The notes beneath the pieces were generated by a model. It was given only the letters and a program-made list of their open reading frames with translations. It was not told where the DNA came from and did no database searches. The position numbers and the translations under genes are program-made. From Streptomyces malaysiensis subsp. samsunensis (GTDB lineage Bacteria; Actinomycetota; Actinomycetes; Streptomycetales; Streptomycetaceae), in the NCBI RefSeq assembly GCF_024519315.1, contig NZ_JANIIC010000010.1, positions 62,001-126,000 of the forward strand: DNA of 64,000 nt, given 5' to 3'. Every line of letters starts with the position of its first letter. The first letter of the stretch is position 1. Of this stretch, positions 8,252 to 17,434 are shown in pieces.

Positions 8252-9115
8252 GTGACGAATCCGGAAGCGCAGCAACAGGCACGGCAATCGGTGTCGGACG
8301 CGGAGCCCCAGGCGGAGTCGCACGACCGGTCGCAGGAGGAGGCTCAGGCCGCCGAGCGTCTGGAGCGGGCGGTGCGCGCGGCCGAGCAGGCGCTGATCGA
8401 GTTCGAGATAGCGGTGGAGACCTTCCGGGTGGAGGTGGAGAACTTCTCCCGGCTGCACCACCAGCGGCTCGGGCCGATGTACTCACGCCTCGACGAGCTG
8501 GACGCGCTGATCGCCGAGGCGGTCGCGGCGCGCACCGGCGATCCGGAGGACATCCGCAAGGCCCGTGAGGCGCGGGGGCTGGTGCAGCCGATGCCGGGCG
8601 TGGAGGAGCTGTTCCACGGCTGGATCGACTCGGACGGGCTCTCGCCGGAGGCGGCCGCGATGCTCACCGAGCGGCCCGTGCAGCCGCCGCCGCGGGTGCG
8701 GCCGAGCGAGGAGGCCCGCCGGATCTACCGGGAGCTGGCCCGTAAGGCCCATCCGGATCTGGCCGAGGAGGAGGCCGAGCGGGAGCGGCGCGGTGCCTTC
8801 ATCGTGCGGGTCAACGCGGCGTACGCGGCCGGGGACGAGGAGGCGCTGCGGGTGCTGGCCGAGGAGTGGGAGGCCGGTCCGCCGCCGCCGGAGCGGCGGG
8901 CGAGCCCCAGCGAGGAGCTGTACGCCCGGCTGGAGTGGCTGGCCGAGCGCAAGGAGATGCTGGCCGCGGTCGCGGCGGAGCTGGAGTCGAGCGCGATCGG
9001 CGCGATGATCAAGATGGCGCCCGAGGACCCCGACCGGCTGCTGGACGAGATCGCCGAGCAGCTGCTGGCGCAGGCCGCGGAGAAGGAGGCCCGGCTCGCG
9101 GAGCTGGCGCGGTAG
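8252..9115 (+). CDS. J-domain-like coiled-coil protein
   Basis: A 287-residue cytoplasmic protein from a GTG start, 57 bp after the DUF2252 stop. The N-terminal half is charged and Glu/Ala-rich with predicted coiled coil (about residues 25-85). A J-domain-like segment lies at about 150-195: YRELARKAHPDLAEEE contains the HPD tripeptide that DnaJ proteins use to stimulate Hsp70, followed by FIVRVNAAYAAGDEEAL, matching J-domain helix III. A second helical region ends the protein. A DnaK co-chaperone role is possible; no client is evident. No zinc-finger or Gly/Phe region is present, so this is not canonical DnaJ. Confidence 0.8.
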   Translation: MTNPEAQQQARQSVSDAEPQAESHDRSQEEAQAAERLERAVRAAEQALIEFEIAVETFRVEVENFSRLHHQRLGPMYSRLDELDALIAEAVAARTGDPEDIRKAREARGLVQPMPGVEELFHGWIDSDGLSPEAAAMLTERPVQPPPRVRPSEEARRIYRELARKAHPDLAEEEAERERRGAFIVRVNAAYAAGDEEALRVLAEEWEAGPPPPERRASPSEELYARLEWLAERKEMLAAVAAELESSAIGAMIKMAPEDPDRLLDEIAEQLLAQAAEKEARLAELAR

Positions 9116-9160
9116 TAGGTTTGCAGCGCAGCTGCCGATGTGATGTGAGAGGTGTGTCCG

Positions 9161-9514
9161 ATGCATTTTGCCCAGCTTCCCCAGGTGGAGGCGGCGGTGG
9201 TACCGGCCGATGGCCTGCTGCTGGACGTCCGGGAGGACAACGAGTGGGCGGCCGGGCATGTCGAGGGCGCGCTGCACATCCCGATGGGTCAGGTCGTGGC
9301 GCGGTTCGATGAGCTGACCGCGGCGGTCGGCGAGGGGCGCCGGGTGCATGTGATGTGCCGGGTCGGCGGCCGCTCCGCGCAGGTGACGCAGTATCTGGTC
9401 GCGCAGGGGCTGGACGCGGTGAACGTGGACGGCGGGATGCTCGCCTGGGACGCGGCCGGTCGGCCGATGGTGAGCGGCCCCGACGGCACCGCCGAAGGGG
9501 CCTTTGTGCTCTAG
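9161..9514 (+). CDS. Rhodanese-like domain protein
   Basis: Single-domain sulfurtransferase-like protein (117 residues). LLDVREDNEWAAGHVEGA is the rhodanese CH2A motif; the active-site loop CRVGGRS starts at the catalytic Cys near residue 66; GMLAW is the typical C-terminal end. Such proteins carry a persulfide on the Cys to move sulfur or detoxify cyanide/thiosulfate; the substrate cannot be told. ATG 9161 is chosen over GTG 9152 because GAGAGG lies 8 bases before it. It converges with the acyl-CoA dehydrogenase gene. Confidence 0.9.
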   Translation: MHFAQLPQVEAAVVPADGLLLDVREDNEWAAGHVEGALHIPMGQVVARFDELTAAVGEGRRVHVMCRVGGRSAQVTQYLVAQGLDAVNVDGGMLAWDAAGRPMVSGPDGTAEGAFVL

Positions 9515-9540
9515 GGGTTCGCCTCTCTAGGGGATTCCCT
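9509..9540. repeat. 16-bp tandem duplication over the rhodanese stop codon
   Basis: CTCTAGGGGTTCGCCT (9509-9524) is followed directly by CTCTAGGGGATTCCCT (9525-9540). The first copy contains the TAG stop (9512-9514) of the rhodanese gene. A hairpin follows at 9544. Confidence 0.8.
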
Positions 9541-9543
9541 ATG

Positions 9544-9564
9544 GATCGGCGGGGCCCGCCGATC
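9544..9564. terminator. Convergent terminator hairpin
   Basis: GATCGGCGG / CCGCCGATC, a 9-bp perfect stem with 3-nt loop, between the convergent rhodanese and acyl-CoA dehydrogenase genes and overlapping the stop codon of the latter. Confidence 0.75.
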
Positions 9565-10711
9565 AGCCGAGGGGATGGGCCGCGAGCAGCTCGCCCAGCG
9601 CCTCCTCATGGGCGGCCGCGGACCCCAGGGAGAGCTCCAGCTGCTTGCCCCAGGCGTGATAGCGGTGCAGGGGGTAGTCGGTGACCGCGCCGAAACCGCC
9701 GTGCAGATGCTGTGCGGTCTGTACGACGCGGCGCACGCCCTCGGCGGCCCAGATCTTGGCGACGGCGACATCTCCCGCGACGGGCAGCGTCCCGTTCACC
9801 GTCGGCCGTGCCTCGGCCAGGGAGAGCCGCCAGGCGGCCTGCCACAGGGTGGCCTCCATGGCCCGCAGATCGATATAGCGGTCGGCGGCCTGCACGGCGA
9901 CCGCCTGGAAGGTGGCGAGCGGGAAGCCGAACTGCTCGCGCTGGCTCACATAGGAGCTGGTGAGGTCCAGCACCGCCGAGCCGAGGCCCAGCGCGAGGGC
10001 ACAGGTGCCGGTGGTGAGGAGGTCGCGCAGCCATTCCCAGGCGCCGTCCGCGGCCAGCACCTCGTGGTCGGCGAGCCGCACTCCGTCCAGCCGGATCTCG
10101 GCCTGCCGCTCACCGCTGGTGGAGATCTGCTCATCGAGGACGACGCCCTCGTGGTCGCGGGGGACCAGAGCGAGGACCGTACGGCCCTCCCCGGTGTGGG
10201 CCGGGATCAGCACTCGCTCGGCGCCATGGGCCCAGGGGACGGCGGTCTGGACGCCCTCCAGCGCCCAGCCCTCGCCGTTCCGCCGTGCCTGGACGGCGAG
10301 TTCGGCCGGGCCATGGCCGGTGCGGCCGCTGGAGGCAGCGGTGAGGACCAGCTCGCCGCGGGCGGCCGGGGGCAGCACGGCGGCGCACAGCTCGGCCTCG
10401 CCGTAGCGCTGCACGGTCAGCGCGGCGGCGCTTGACTCCAGCAGTGGCACCCGGGCCAGCACCCGGCCGCATTCCCGCAGCACCAGGCAGAGGGCGAGCG
10501 GGTCGAGGCCCGAGCCGCCGTACCGGGGGTCGAGGGTCAGGCCCAGCAGATCGCTCTCGGCCAGCTTCCGCCACAGCGCGCGGTCGAAGTCCTCGGCGAC
10601 GGCGCCCGCGGTCAGCGCGGGGCTGGGCACGCTGTCCGGCGTGACGGAGGAGAAGACGGCCTTCGCCGCCTCGACGGCCGCCTGCTGCTCCTCGGTGAAG
10701 GTGAAGTCCAC
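9563..10711 (-). CDS. Acyl-CoA dehydrogenase (FadE-like)
   Basis: Flavin-dependent alpha,beta-dehydrogenation of an acyl-CoA thioester (382 residues, about normal). Seen: N-terminal FTFTEEQQ opening, LGLTLDPRYGGSGLDPLAL in the first helical domain, a beta domain, then LGLGSAVLDLTSSYVSQREQFGFPLATFQ (given in parts: SSYVSQREQFGFPL is the C-terminal signature) and HLHGGFGAVTDYPLHRY near the end. GTG 10711 is chosen for GGGAGGT 8 bases upstream. It follows paaE on the same strand but has its own promoter region with a KstR-type palindrome, so its substrate may be a steroid-side-chain or similar acyl-CoA rather than a phenylacetate intermediate. The catalytic Glu was not located. Confidence 0.88.
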   Translation of the reverse strand: MDFTFTEEQQAAVEAAKAVFSSVTPDSVPSPALTAGAVAEDFDRALWRKLAESDLLGLTLDPRYGGSGLDPLALCLVLRECGRVLARVPLLESSAAALTVQRYGEAELCAAVLPPAARGELVLTAASSGRTGHGPAELAVQARRNGEGWALEGVQTAVPWAHGAERVLIPAHTGEGRTVLALVPRDHEGVVLDEQISTSGERQAEIRLDGVRLADHEVLAADGAWEWLRDLLTTGTCALALGLGSAVLDLTSSYVSQREQFGFPLATFQAVAVQAADRYIDLRAMEATLWQAAWRLSLAEARPTVNGTLPVAGDVAVAKIWAAEGVRRVVQTAQHLHGGFGAVTDYPLHRYHAWGKQLELSLGSAAAHEEALGELLAAHPLG

Positions 10712-10757
10712 TGTCCGTACCTCCCGCGCCGCGGCTTTGTCTGACGGCCCGTCAAGA

Positions 10758-10771
10758 TAGAACAAGTTCTA
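10758..10771 (-). promoter_or_regulatory. KstR-type operator upstream of acyl-CoA dehydrogenase
   Basis: TAGAACAAGTTCTA matches the published KstR consensus TNNAACNNGTTNNA at every defined position and is palindromic in both arms. It lies 47 bp before the GTG start, in the 95-bp gap after the paaE stop. KstR represses steroid/cholesterol catabolic genes in mycobacteria and rhodococci. Confidence 0.7.
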
Positions 10772-10806
10772 CAAGAAGGGAACGCCGATGCCGCGCTCGG
10801 GGGCGG

Positions 10807-11916
10807 TCAGCGGTCGAAGTCCAGCTCCACCCGCTCGCTCACCGGACGGGACTGACAGGCCAGCACATAGCCCGCCTCGACCTCGTCCGGCTCCAGCGCG
10901 AAGTTTCGGTCCATCCGCACCTCGCCGGAGACCAGGAAGGCCCGGCAGGTGCCGCAGACCCCGCCCTTGCAGGCGTACGGCGCGTCGGCCCGATTGCGCA
11001 GTACGGTCTCCAGCAGGGGCTCCCCGTCCTGGACCGGCCAGGTGCCCGAGCGGCCGTCCAGGGTCGCCGTGACCGAGCTGTCCGAGGCGGTCCGGACCGG
11101 GCCCGGAGCGGGGGAGACGCCCTCGGCGGGGGCCGACTCCACATGGAAGATCTCCTGATGGACCCGGCCGCGGGAGACCCCGAGGCCGCGCAGCGCCCGC
11201 TCGGCCGCGCGCACCAGACCGTAGGGCCCGCACAGGAACCAGCCGTCCACCGAGCCCACCGGGAGCAGCGCGGGCAGCAGCGCGGACAGCCGCTCCTCGT
11301 CCAGCCGCCCGGACACCAGCCCTGCCTGCTGCTCCTCCCGGGAGAGCGCGCACACCAGCTGGAACCGGTCGGGCCAGCGGTCCTTGAGGTCGGCGACCTC
11401 CTCCAGGAACATCGTCGAGGCCGCGGTGCGGTCGCTGCGGATCAGGCAGAAGCGCGCCTCGGGTTGGCGGCTGAGCAGTGTGGCGGCGATGGACAGCACG
11501 GGGGTGATACCGCTGCCGCCGACGACCGCCGCGAAGTGGCCGGGGCGGGGTTCCAGGACGAAGCGGCCGGCCGGGGCCATCACCTCCATGACCTCCCCGA
11601 CCGCCAGCTCCTTGAGGGCATAGGTGGAGAACTCGCCGCCCTCGACCAGCCGCACTCCGATCCGCAGCAACTCCGGGCCCTCCGCGCCCGGGGCCGGGGC
11701 ACACAGTGAGTACGTCCGCCGGATCTCCGCGCCGTCCGCGAACCGGCGCACCGCGATGTGCTGACCCGCCGTGAAGCGGAATGTCTCCCGCAGCGCGGGC
11801 GGCACCAGGAGGGTGACCGCCACCGCGTCATCGGTGAGCCGGTCGACCGCCGCCACCCGCAGCGGGTGGAACGCGCCATGGTGGGGCGCGGCCCGCTTCA
11901 CCGCCTCCGCGGCCAT
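10807..11916 (-). CDS. paaE: Phenylacetyl-CoA epoxidase, reductase subunit PaaE
   Basis: NAD(P)H-FAD-[2Fe-2S] reductase feeding electrons to the PaaABC di-iron oxygenase, which epoxidises the ring of phenylacetyl-CoA. Of 369 residues, the N-terminal part is a ferredoxin-reductase FAD/NAD module (GQHIAVRR, RRTYSLC for flavin, VVGGSGITPVLSI for the nucleotide). The C-terminal plant-type ferredoxin has CKGGVCGTC then a distant CQS, giving Cys-X4-Cys-X2-Cys...Cys. ATG 11916 overlaps the paaD stop (TGATG) and has AAGGAG five bases upstream, favouring it over GTG 11919. Last gene of the paaABCDE operon. Confidence 0.96.
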   Translation of the reverse strand: MAAEAVKRAAPHHGAFHPLRVAAVDRLTDDAVAVTLLVPPALRETFRFTAGQHIAVRRFADGAEIRRTYSLCAPAPGAEGPELLRIGVRLVEGGEFSTYALKELAVGEVMEVMAPAGRFVLEPRPGHFAAVVGGSGITPVLSIAATLLSRQPEARFCLIRSDRTAASTMFLEEVADLKDRWPDRFQLVCALSREEQQAGLVSGRLDEERLSALLPALLPVGSVDGWFLCGPYGLVRAAERALRGLGVSRGRVHQEIFHVESAPAEGVSPAPGPVRTASDSSVTATLDGRSGTWPVQDGEPLLETVLRNRADAPYACKGGVCGTCRAFLVSGEVRMDRNFALEPDEVEAGYVLACQSRPVSERVELDFDR

Positions 11917-12473
11917 CACAACTCCTTGAAGTGGTCGAATGGTTCACGGCATGCCGCACAGCGGCGCAGCGCCTTGCAGGCGGTGGAGGAGAAGCGGCTG
12001 AGCAGCTCGGTCTCGGTCGAGCCGCAGTGCGGGCAGCGCACCGCCAGGGCCACCGGGACCGGGCCGTCCGCCGCGGTGGCACCGCGCGGCGCGGGCGGCG
12101 CTATCCCGGACTCCGCCAGCTTGCGGCGGCCCTCGGCGCTGATCGCGTCCGTCGTCCAGGGCGGGGAGAGGACCGTGTGCACGGCGACCTCGGGTATGCC
12201 GTGGTCATGGAGCACCTGCTCGATATCGGTGGCCATCGACTCCAGCGCCGGGCAGCCGGTGTAGGTGGGGGTGAGCTCGACCTCGACCCGGCCCGGCCCC
12301 AGCAGGCGCAGCCCGCGCATCACGCCCAGCTCGGCCAGGGACACCATCGGCAGCTCGGGGTCCGGTACGGATCCGGCCAGCCGGAGCAGCTCCTCCTCGA
12401 GCGGGGTGGTGCCGGACGCGGAGGGCGTGGGCGCCGCGGAGGGGGTGGGCGCCGCGGAGGGCGTGGGCGTCAC
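11916..12473 (-). CDS. paaD: Phenylacetyl-CoA epoxidase maturation/subunit PaaD
   Basis: Small protein of the MetQ/DUF59-like family, probably for Fe-S or metal handling in the PaaABCE complex. About 185 residues from GTG 12473, which overlaps the paaC stop (GTGA); ATG 12476 is an alternative. The DUF59 core has SVPDPELPMVSLAELG, TPTYTGCPALE and TVLSPPWTTD; a zinc-ribbon-like tail follows with CPHCGS and CAACREPF, four Cys plus an extra Cys between. Residues 3-20 are three PTPSA(A/S) hexapeptides encoded by an 18-bp tandem repeat, absent from typical PaaD. Overlaps both paaC and paaE, indicating tight translational coupling. Confidence 0.94.
   Translation of the reverse strand: MTPTPSAAPTPSAAPTPSASGTTPLEEELLRLAGSVPDPELPMVSLAELGVMRGLRLLGPGRVEVELTPTYTGCPALESMATDIEQVLHDHGIPEVAVHTVLSPPWTTDAISAEGRRKLAESGIAPPAPRGATAADGPVPVALAVRCPHCGSTETELLSRFSSTACKALRRCAACREPFDHFKEL
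12414..12467 (-). repeat. 18-bp tandem repeat (x3) in paaD start region
   Basis: Three near-identical 18-bp units encode Pro-Thr-Pro-Ser-Ala-Ala/Ser repeats right after the start codon of paaD. Confidence 0.9.
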
Positions 12474-13171
12474 CATGCCGCCCCCGGGTGGCTGCGGTGC
12501 AGATGCTGCATCTCGGCGAGCATCCGGCCGAACGGCTCGGTGTGGATGCCCTGGCGCCCCGCGCCGGCCGCCCAGCCGGTGCGCCGCGGCCCCTCGGGCA
12601 CCGCCAGGGTGGCGCGCTCCAGGACCGAGGTGATCCGGGTCAGCCAGGCGTCGTGCAGGGTGTGCCACTCCACCTCGCACCCCTCGACCGGCTCGAAGAG
12701 CTCGCCGGTGAACCGCCAGTGCGCCTCCAGCCCCCGCCGCATCCGCTCATGGCTCTCGGCCGTGCCGTCGCCGAGCCGAAGGGTCCAGTGCTCGGCGTGG
12801 TCGCGGTGGTAGGCCACCTCCTTGACCGCCTTGGCGGCCAGCGGGGCGAAGGGGCCGGTGCCGCGCGCCAGCCGCTCGTACAACAGCTCCTGGTAGGTGG
12901 AGAAGTAGAGCTGGCGGGCGATGGTGTGGGCGAAGTCCCCGTTGGACTGCTCGACCAGCTGGACGTTGCGGAACGCCCGCTCCTCGCGCAGATACGCCAG
13001 CTCGTCCTCGTCGCCCACCAGGGAGAGCAGCACCCTGGCCTGGCCGAGCAGGTCGAGGGCGATATTGGCGAGCGCGACCTCCTCCTCCAGCACGGGGGCG
13101 TGCCCGGCCCACTCCCCCAGCCGGTGGGAGAGCACCAGCGCGTCGTCGCCCAGGGCGAGGGCCGCGGTCAT
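12470..13171 (-). CDS. paaC: Phenylacetyl-CoA epoxidase subunit PaaC
   Basis: Structural partner of PaaA in the multicomponent epoxidase (233 residues, ferritin-like helical fold). Visible family features: LVLSHRLGEWAGHAPVLEEE near the N-terminus, LANIALDLLGQARVL, and KEVAYHRDHAEHWTLRLGDG. PaaC resembles the catalytic subunit but lacks a working di-iron site in characterised systems. ATG 13171 overlaps the paaB stop (ATGA), and its stop overlaps paaD, so A-B-C-D-E form one operon with every junction overlapping. Confidence 0.96.
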   Translation of the reverse strand: MTAALALGDDALVLSHRLGEWAGHAPVLEEEVALANIALDLLGQARVLLSLVGDEDELAYLREERAFRNVQLVEQSNGDFAHTIARQLYFSTYQELLYERLARGTGPFAPLAAKAVKEVAYHRDHAEHWTLRLGDGTAESHERMRRGLEAHWRFTGELFEPVEGCEVEWHTLHDAWLTRITSVLERATLAVPEGPRRTGWAAGAGRQGIHTEPFGRMLAEMQHLHRSHPGAAW

Positions 13172-13460
13172 AGGTGCCGCACCCCTTCCGGGATCGCGTA
13201 GAAGGTGGGGTGGCGGTAGGGCTTGTCCGCGGACGGCTCGAAGAACGGATCCCGCTCGTCCGGAGAGGAGGCGGTGATCTCCGCGGACGGCACCACCCAG
13301 ATCGAGACGCCCTCGGAGCGCCGGGTGTACAGATCCCGTGCGTTCCGCAGAGCCATCTCCGCGTCCGGGGCGTGGAGGGAGCCGGCGTGGGTGTGCGAGA
13401 GCCCGCGCCTGCTGCGGACGAACACCTCCCACAGCGGCCACTCGGCGCTCGGGCTGCCGC

Positions 13461-13464
<4 letters not shown>
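13168..13464 (-). CDS. paaB: Phenylacetyl-CoA epoxidase subunit PaaB
   Basis: Small (98 residues) subunit of the PaaABC oxygenase that bridges PaaAC units. Family signature [20 protein letters not shown] begins near residue 10 and is followed by [21 protein letters not shown]. The length fits PaaB. ATGA overlaps on both sides join it to paaA and paaC. Confidence 0.96.
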
Positions 13465-14411
<947 letters not shown>

Positions 14412-14454
14412 GCGAAGCCCCTCCGCCCGTCTGTCTCCGCCGACCGGCCAACCG

Positions 14455-14472
14455 ACCGACCGATCGTTCGGT
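14455..14472. promoter_or_regulatory. PaaR-type operator upstream of paaA
   Basis: ACCGACCGATCGTTCGGT, near-palindromic (arms ACCGA/TCGGT around CGATCG). Read on the other strand it matches 17 of 18 bases of the site at 19219-19236. It sits 44 bp before paaA. Resembles the ACCG...CGGT operators described for TetR-type PaaR regulators. Confidence 0.75.
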
Positions 14473-14637
14473 TCAATGGTGTGCTGAGGAACGTAGGGTG
14501 TCAACCCTGTGGATAACGCTGAGGACGCTGTGCCGAGTGGTTCCGCATGGGTACGGTGCCGAGGGGCGTGGGGGCCACGGGGGCGCGCGGTCGACCGGCG
14601 TGCGCGAAGACCTGGACCATCGGGAGCGGGGCGGGGT

Positions 14638-15360
14638 ATGGCGGACACGGGGCCGGAACCGACGGATCCGGGGCCGATGGAACCGGAACCGATGGAACCG
14701 GGGCCGGACGACGACGCGGCGGAACCGATCACCGCGCTCTCCCTGCCGGGACAGCTGATCATCGCGGTGGCCATCGCGGCCGTCGCCGTGGCCGCCGCGA
14801 TCCATCTCTCGGCGGCCTTTCTGAACGTCTCACCGCCCAACACCGTCACCAAGCGGCACGGCGCGGCGATAGACGACTACATCTATCCCGAGTTCGAACG
14901 GGTCTGGAAGCTCTTCGCCCCCAACCCGCTCCAGCAGAACATCGCCGTCCAGGCCCGCGCCGAGATCCGCACCCCCGACGGGGGCACCGCGACCACCGGC
15001 TGGCGCGACCTCTCGGCCCAGGACGGGGCGGCCATCCGCCACAACCCGCTGCCCAGCCACACGCAGCAGAACGAACTGCGCCGCGCCTGGGAGCTGTACG
15101 TCGGCTCGCACGATGCGCGGGAGCGACCGCAGGGGATGCGCGGCAGCCTCTCCGAGCAGTACATCCGCCGGATCGTGATGCTCCGCCTCGGCCGCGAGGA
15201 GGACGGCGGGGCCGTGGAGCGAATACAGGTGCGCTCCGCGACCACCGCGGTGGCCCCGCCGGACTGGAGTGACGAGAAGACCGACATCAGGACCGTCTAC
15301 CGGACGCTGCCCTGGTGGACGGTGACCACCGATGACCTCCCGGAGGCGAAGCGCCGGTGA
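14638..15360 (+). CDS. DUF5819 family membrane protein
   Basis: A 240-residue protein of unknown function. An acidic Pro/Glu N-terminus (about 35 residues) precedes one transmembrane segment at roughly 38-62 and an extracytoplasmic domain with [17 protein letters not shown], the DUF5819 hallmark. ATG 14638 is the first start giving this topology; only a G-rich stretch precedes it. Its stop overlaps the GTG start of the next gene, an HTTM protein, by one base; the two families are commonly adjacent in actinobacteria, which suggests a shared membrane complex. Divergent from paaA. Confidence 0.87.
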   Translation: MADTGPEPTDPGPMEPEPMEPGPDDDAAEPITALSLPGQLIIAVAIAAVAVAAAIHLSAAFLNVSPPNTVTKRHGAAIDDYIYPEFERVWKLFAPNPLQQNIAVQARAEIRTPDGGTATTGWRDLSAQDGAAIRHNPLPSHTQQNELRRAWELYVGSHDARERPQGMRGSLSEQYIRRIVMLRLGREEDGGAVERIQVRSATTAVAPPDWSDEKTDIRTVYRTLPWWTVTTDDLPEAKRR

Positions 15361-16589
15361 CCCTCTCCGCCCGCCTCCAGACCGCCGTGGCGCGCGGCCA
15401 GGCCCGTGTCACCGGATCCGCGCTCGGCGCCCGGCAGAGCGCCGTCGTGCGCATCGGCTTCTCCTTCACCTGGCTGCTCTTCCTGGTGCGGGAATGGCCC
15501 CACCGCCGGGAGCTGTACGGGCCGGACGGCCCGTGGAACTGGGACATGGCCGCGCGGCTGATCGACGGCAACCGCGCCTTCAGCGCGCTCATGTGGACCG
15601 ACAGCACGGTGTGGTTCGAGGTCGTCTACGCCCTCGCCATCGTCTCCAGCGCCCTGCTGCTGCTGGGCTGGCGCACCCGCACCATGTCCGTGCTGTTCAT
15701 GATCGGGGTGCTGTCGCTCCAGAACCGCAGCATCTTCGTCGGGGACGGCGGCGACAATCTCATCCATCTGATGTCGATGTACCTGGTGCTGACCCGATGC
15801 GGTCAGGTGTGGTCCCTGGACGCGCGCCGGGCGGCCCGGCGGGCGGACCGCGAGTGGCCGCCGCGCGACACCGCCGGAATCGTGCTGTGGGCCCTCAGCG
15901 GGACCGCCCTGCTCTGGGCGCAGCTGTTCACCGACGCCCGGCTCTCCCTGACCGCCGACGGCCCGCTGCCCGGGCTGGGCTGGGGCACCGTCCTGTGGGG
16001 GCTGTGGACCGTCCAGGCCGGCTGGTGGCTCGTCAAGCGCTACGCACCGGGGGAGCCGCGCACCGTCATGGACGCGCTGGCCAATGTGGCGCACAACGGC
16101 GCCCTGCTGGTGATCATGGCCGAGGTGTGTCTGCTGTACGCCACGGCCGGCTGGTACAAGATCCAGGGCTCGCGCTGGCAGGACGGCACCGCCCTCTACT
16201 ACCCGCTGCATCTGGACTACTTCTCGCCCTGGCCGGGTCTGGCCGATGTCATGGCGGCCAGCGGCACCCTGGTCATGGTGCTGACCTACGGCACGGTCAT
16301 CGTCCAGGTGGCCTTCCCGTTCACCCTGCTCAACCGGCGGGCCAAGAACGTGATGCTCGTCCTGCTGATGCTGGAGCACCTCGGCATCGCCGTGATGCTG
16401 GGGCTGCCCTTCTTCTCGCTCGCCGTGATCTCGGCGGACGCGATCTTCCTGCCGACGAACTTCCTGCGCTGGGCCGAGGCACGGCTGGGCCGGACCCGGG
16501 ACCGGCTGGTGGAGCGCGCCGGGTGGCTGCCGGGGCAGCGGGCGCCGGAGAGCGTGGAGAAATCCCCGGCGGGCACCCTCGTACGCTGA
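15357..16589 (+). CDS. HTTM domain (vitamin K-dependent gamma-carboxylase-like) membrane protein
   Basis: Multi-pass membrane protein of 410 residues related to the horizontally transferred transmembrane domain of vitamin K-dependent gamma-glutamyl carboxylase. Visible: FTWLLFLVREWPHRRELYG near residue 35, YALAIVSSALLLLGWRTR, NRSIFVGDGGDNLIHLMSMY around 120, and CLLYATAGWYKIQGSRWQDG near 260. The eukaryotic enzyme carboxylates Glu using reduced vitamin K; no biochemical role is established for this bacterial group. The GTG start overlaps the DUF5819 stop (GTGA). Confidence 0.88.
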   Translation: MTLSARLQTAVARGQARVTGSALGARQSAVVRIGFSFTWLLFLVREWPHRRELYGPDGPWNWDMAARLIDGNRAFSALMWTDSTVWFEVVYALAIVSSALLLLGWRTRTMSVLFMIGVLSLQNRSIFVGDGGDNLIHLMSMYLVLTRCGQVWSLDARRAARRADREWPPRDTAGIVLWALSGTALLWAQLFTDARLSLTADGPLPGLGWGTVLWGLWTVQAGWWLVKRYAPGEPRTVMDALANVAHNGALLVIMAEVCLLYATAGWYKIQGSRWQDGTALYYPLHLDYFSPWPGLADVMAASGTLVMVLTYGTVIVQVAFPFTLLNRRAKNVMLVLLMLEHLGIAVMLGLPFFSLAVISADAIFLPTNFLRWAEARLGRTRDRLVERAGWLPGQRAPESVEKSPAGTLVR

Positions 16590-16593
16590 GGGA

Positions 16594-17355
16594 ATGATCG
16601 ATGACGAGGTCGCCCGGACCGTACGGCACTGGCGCGCGACGGCCCCCGAGACCGTGCTGCTCGACGGCTTCCACGCGCTGAAGCACGCGCTGCGGTTCGG
16701 CGCGGACGTACGCGCCGCGGTCACCAGCGACAAGGCGGCCGCCGTGGAACTCGCCGGGGATCTGGCCGACGACCTCACCGAGGCGATCGCCGACCTGCTG
16801 GTGGAGGTGGAGCCCGGAACCCTGCGCGATCTGGTGCCCAGGGTGCACCCCACACGGGTCGCCGCCCTGGCCGTCCGGCGCGACCGCCAGGGGAATCTCG
16901 ACGAGCTGTCCACGCTGCCCAGGACGGCCCCCGTGGTCGTCCTGGACAACCCCCGCAACCTGGGGAACGTCGGGGCCGTGGTCCGGCTCGCCGCCGGGTT
17001 CGGGGCCACGGGCGTGGTCACCACCGGTGATATCGACCCCTGGCATCCGAACGCCGTGCGCTCGGGCGCGGGGCTGCACTTCGCCACCGCGGTGGAGCGG
17101 CTGCCGGGCGACGCCCTTCCGGAGGGGCCGCTCTACGCCCTGGACCCGGAGGGGGAGGACATCCGGTCCGTGACCATCCCCGATGACGCGCTGCTCGCCT
17201 TCGGCTCCGAGCGGCACGGGATCTCGCCCGAGCTGCGGAAGCGGGCCACCAGGCTGGTGGCCCTCCCCATGCGCCCGCAGGTGTCCAGCTACAACCTGGC
17301 CACCAGCGTGGCCATGGCTCTCTTCCACTGGGGCGGCCCCGACCGCCCCGCATAG
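16594..17355 (+). CDS. TrmH/SpoU family RNA 2'-O-methyltransferase
   Basis: SPOUT-fold S-adenosylmethionine enzyme that methylates ribose in tRNA or rRNA (253 residues). The three SPOUT motifs are present: VVLDNPRNLGNVGAVVRLA (motif 1), LLAFGSERHGIS (motif 2) and PQVSSYNLATSVAMAL (motif 3, knot and SAM pocket). The N-terminal about 100 residues are a substrate-recognition domain. The target nucleotide cannot be deduced. It begins 4 bp after the HTTM stop, so it is probably co-transcribed by read-through. Confidence 0.93.
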   Translation: MIDDEVARTVRHWRATAPETVLLDGFHALKHALRFGADVRAAVTSDKAAAVELAGDLADDLTEAIADLLVEVEPGTLRDLVPRVHPTRVAALAVRRDRQGNLDELSTLPRTAPVVVLDNPRNLGNVGAVVRLAAGFGATGVVTTGDIDPWHPNAVRSGAGLHFATAVERLPGDALPEGPLYALDPEGEDIRSVTIPDDALLAFGSERHGISPELRKRATRLVALPMRPQVSSYNLATSVAMALFHWGGPDRPA

Positions 17356-17434
17356 GGTCCGACGGCGCGGAAGGAGCAGGCGGGCGGAGTGCGGTGAGCG
17401 CCCCGCACCCCGCCCCGTCCGAACACCGGCCCCG

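Noticed and set aside
5855..8461. 868-codon open frame on the minus strand
   Set aside because: Shadow of the HxlR and DUF2252 genes; composition is Arg/Pro/His-rich without domains.
15297..17087. 596-codon open frame on the minus strand
   Set aside because: Antisense to the HTTM and SpoU genes, which have recognisable motifs.
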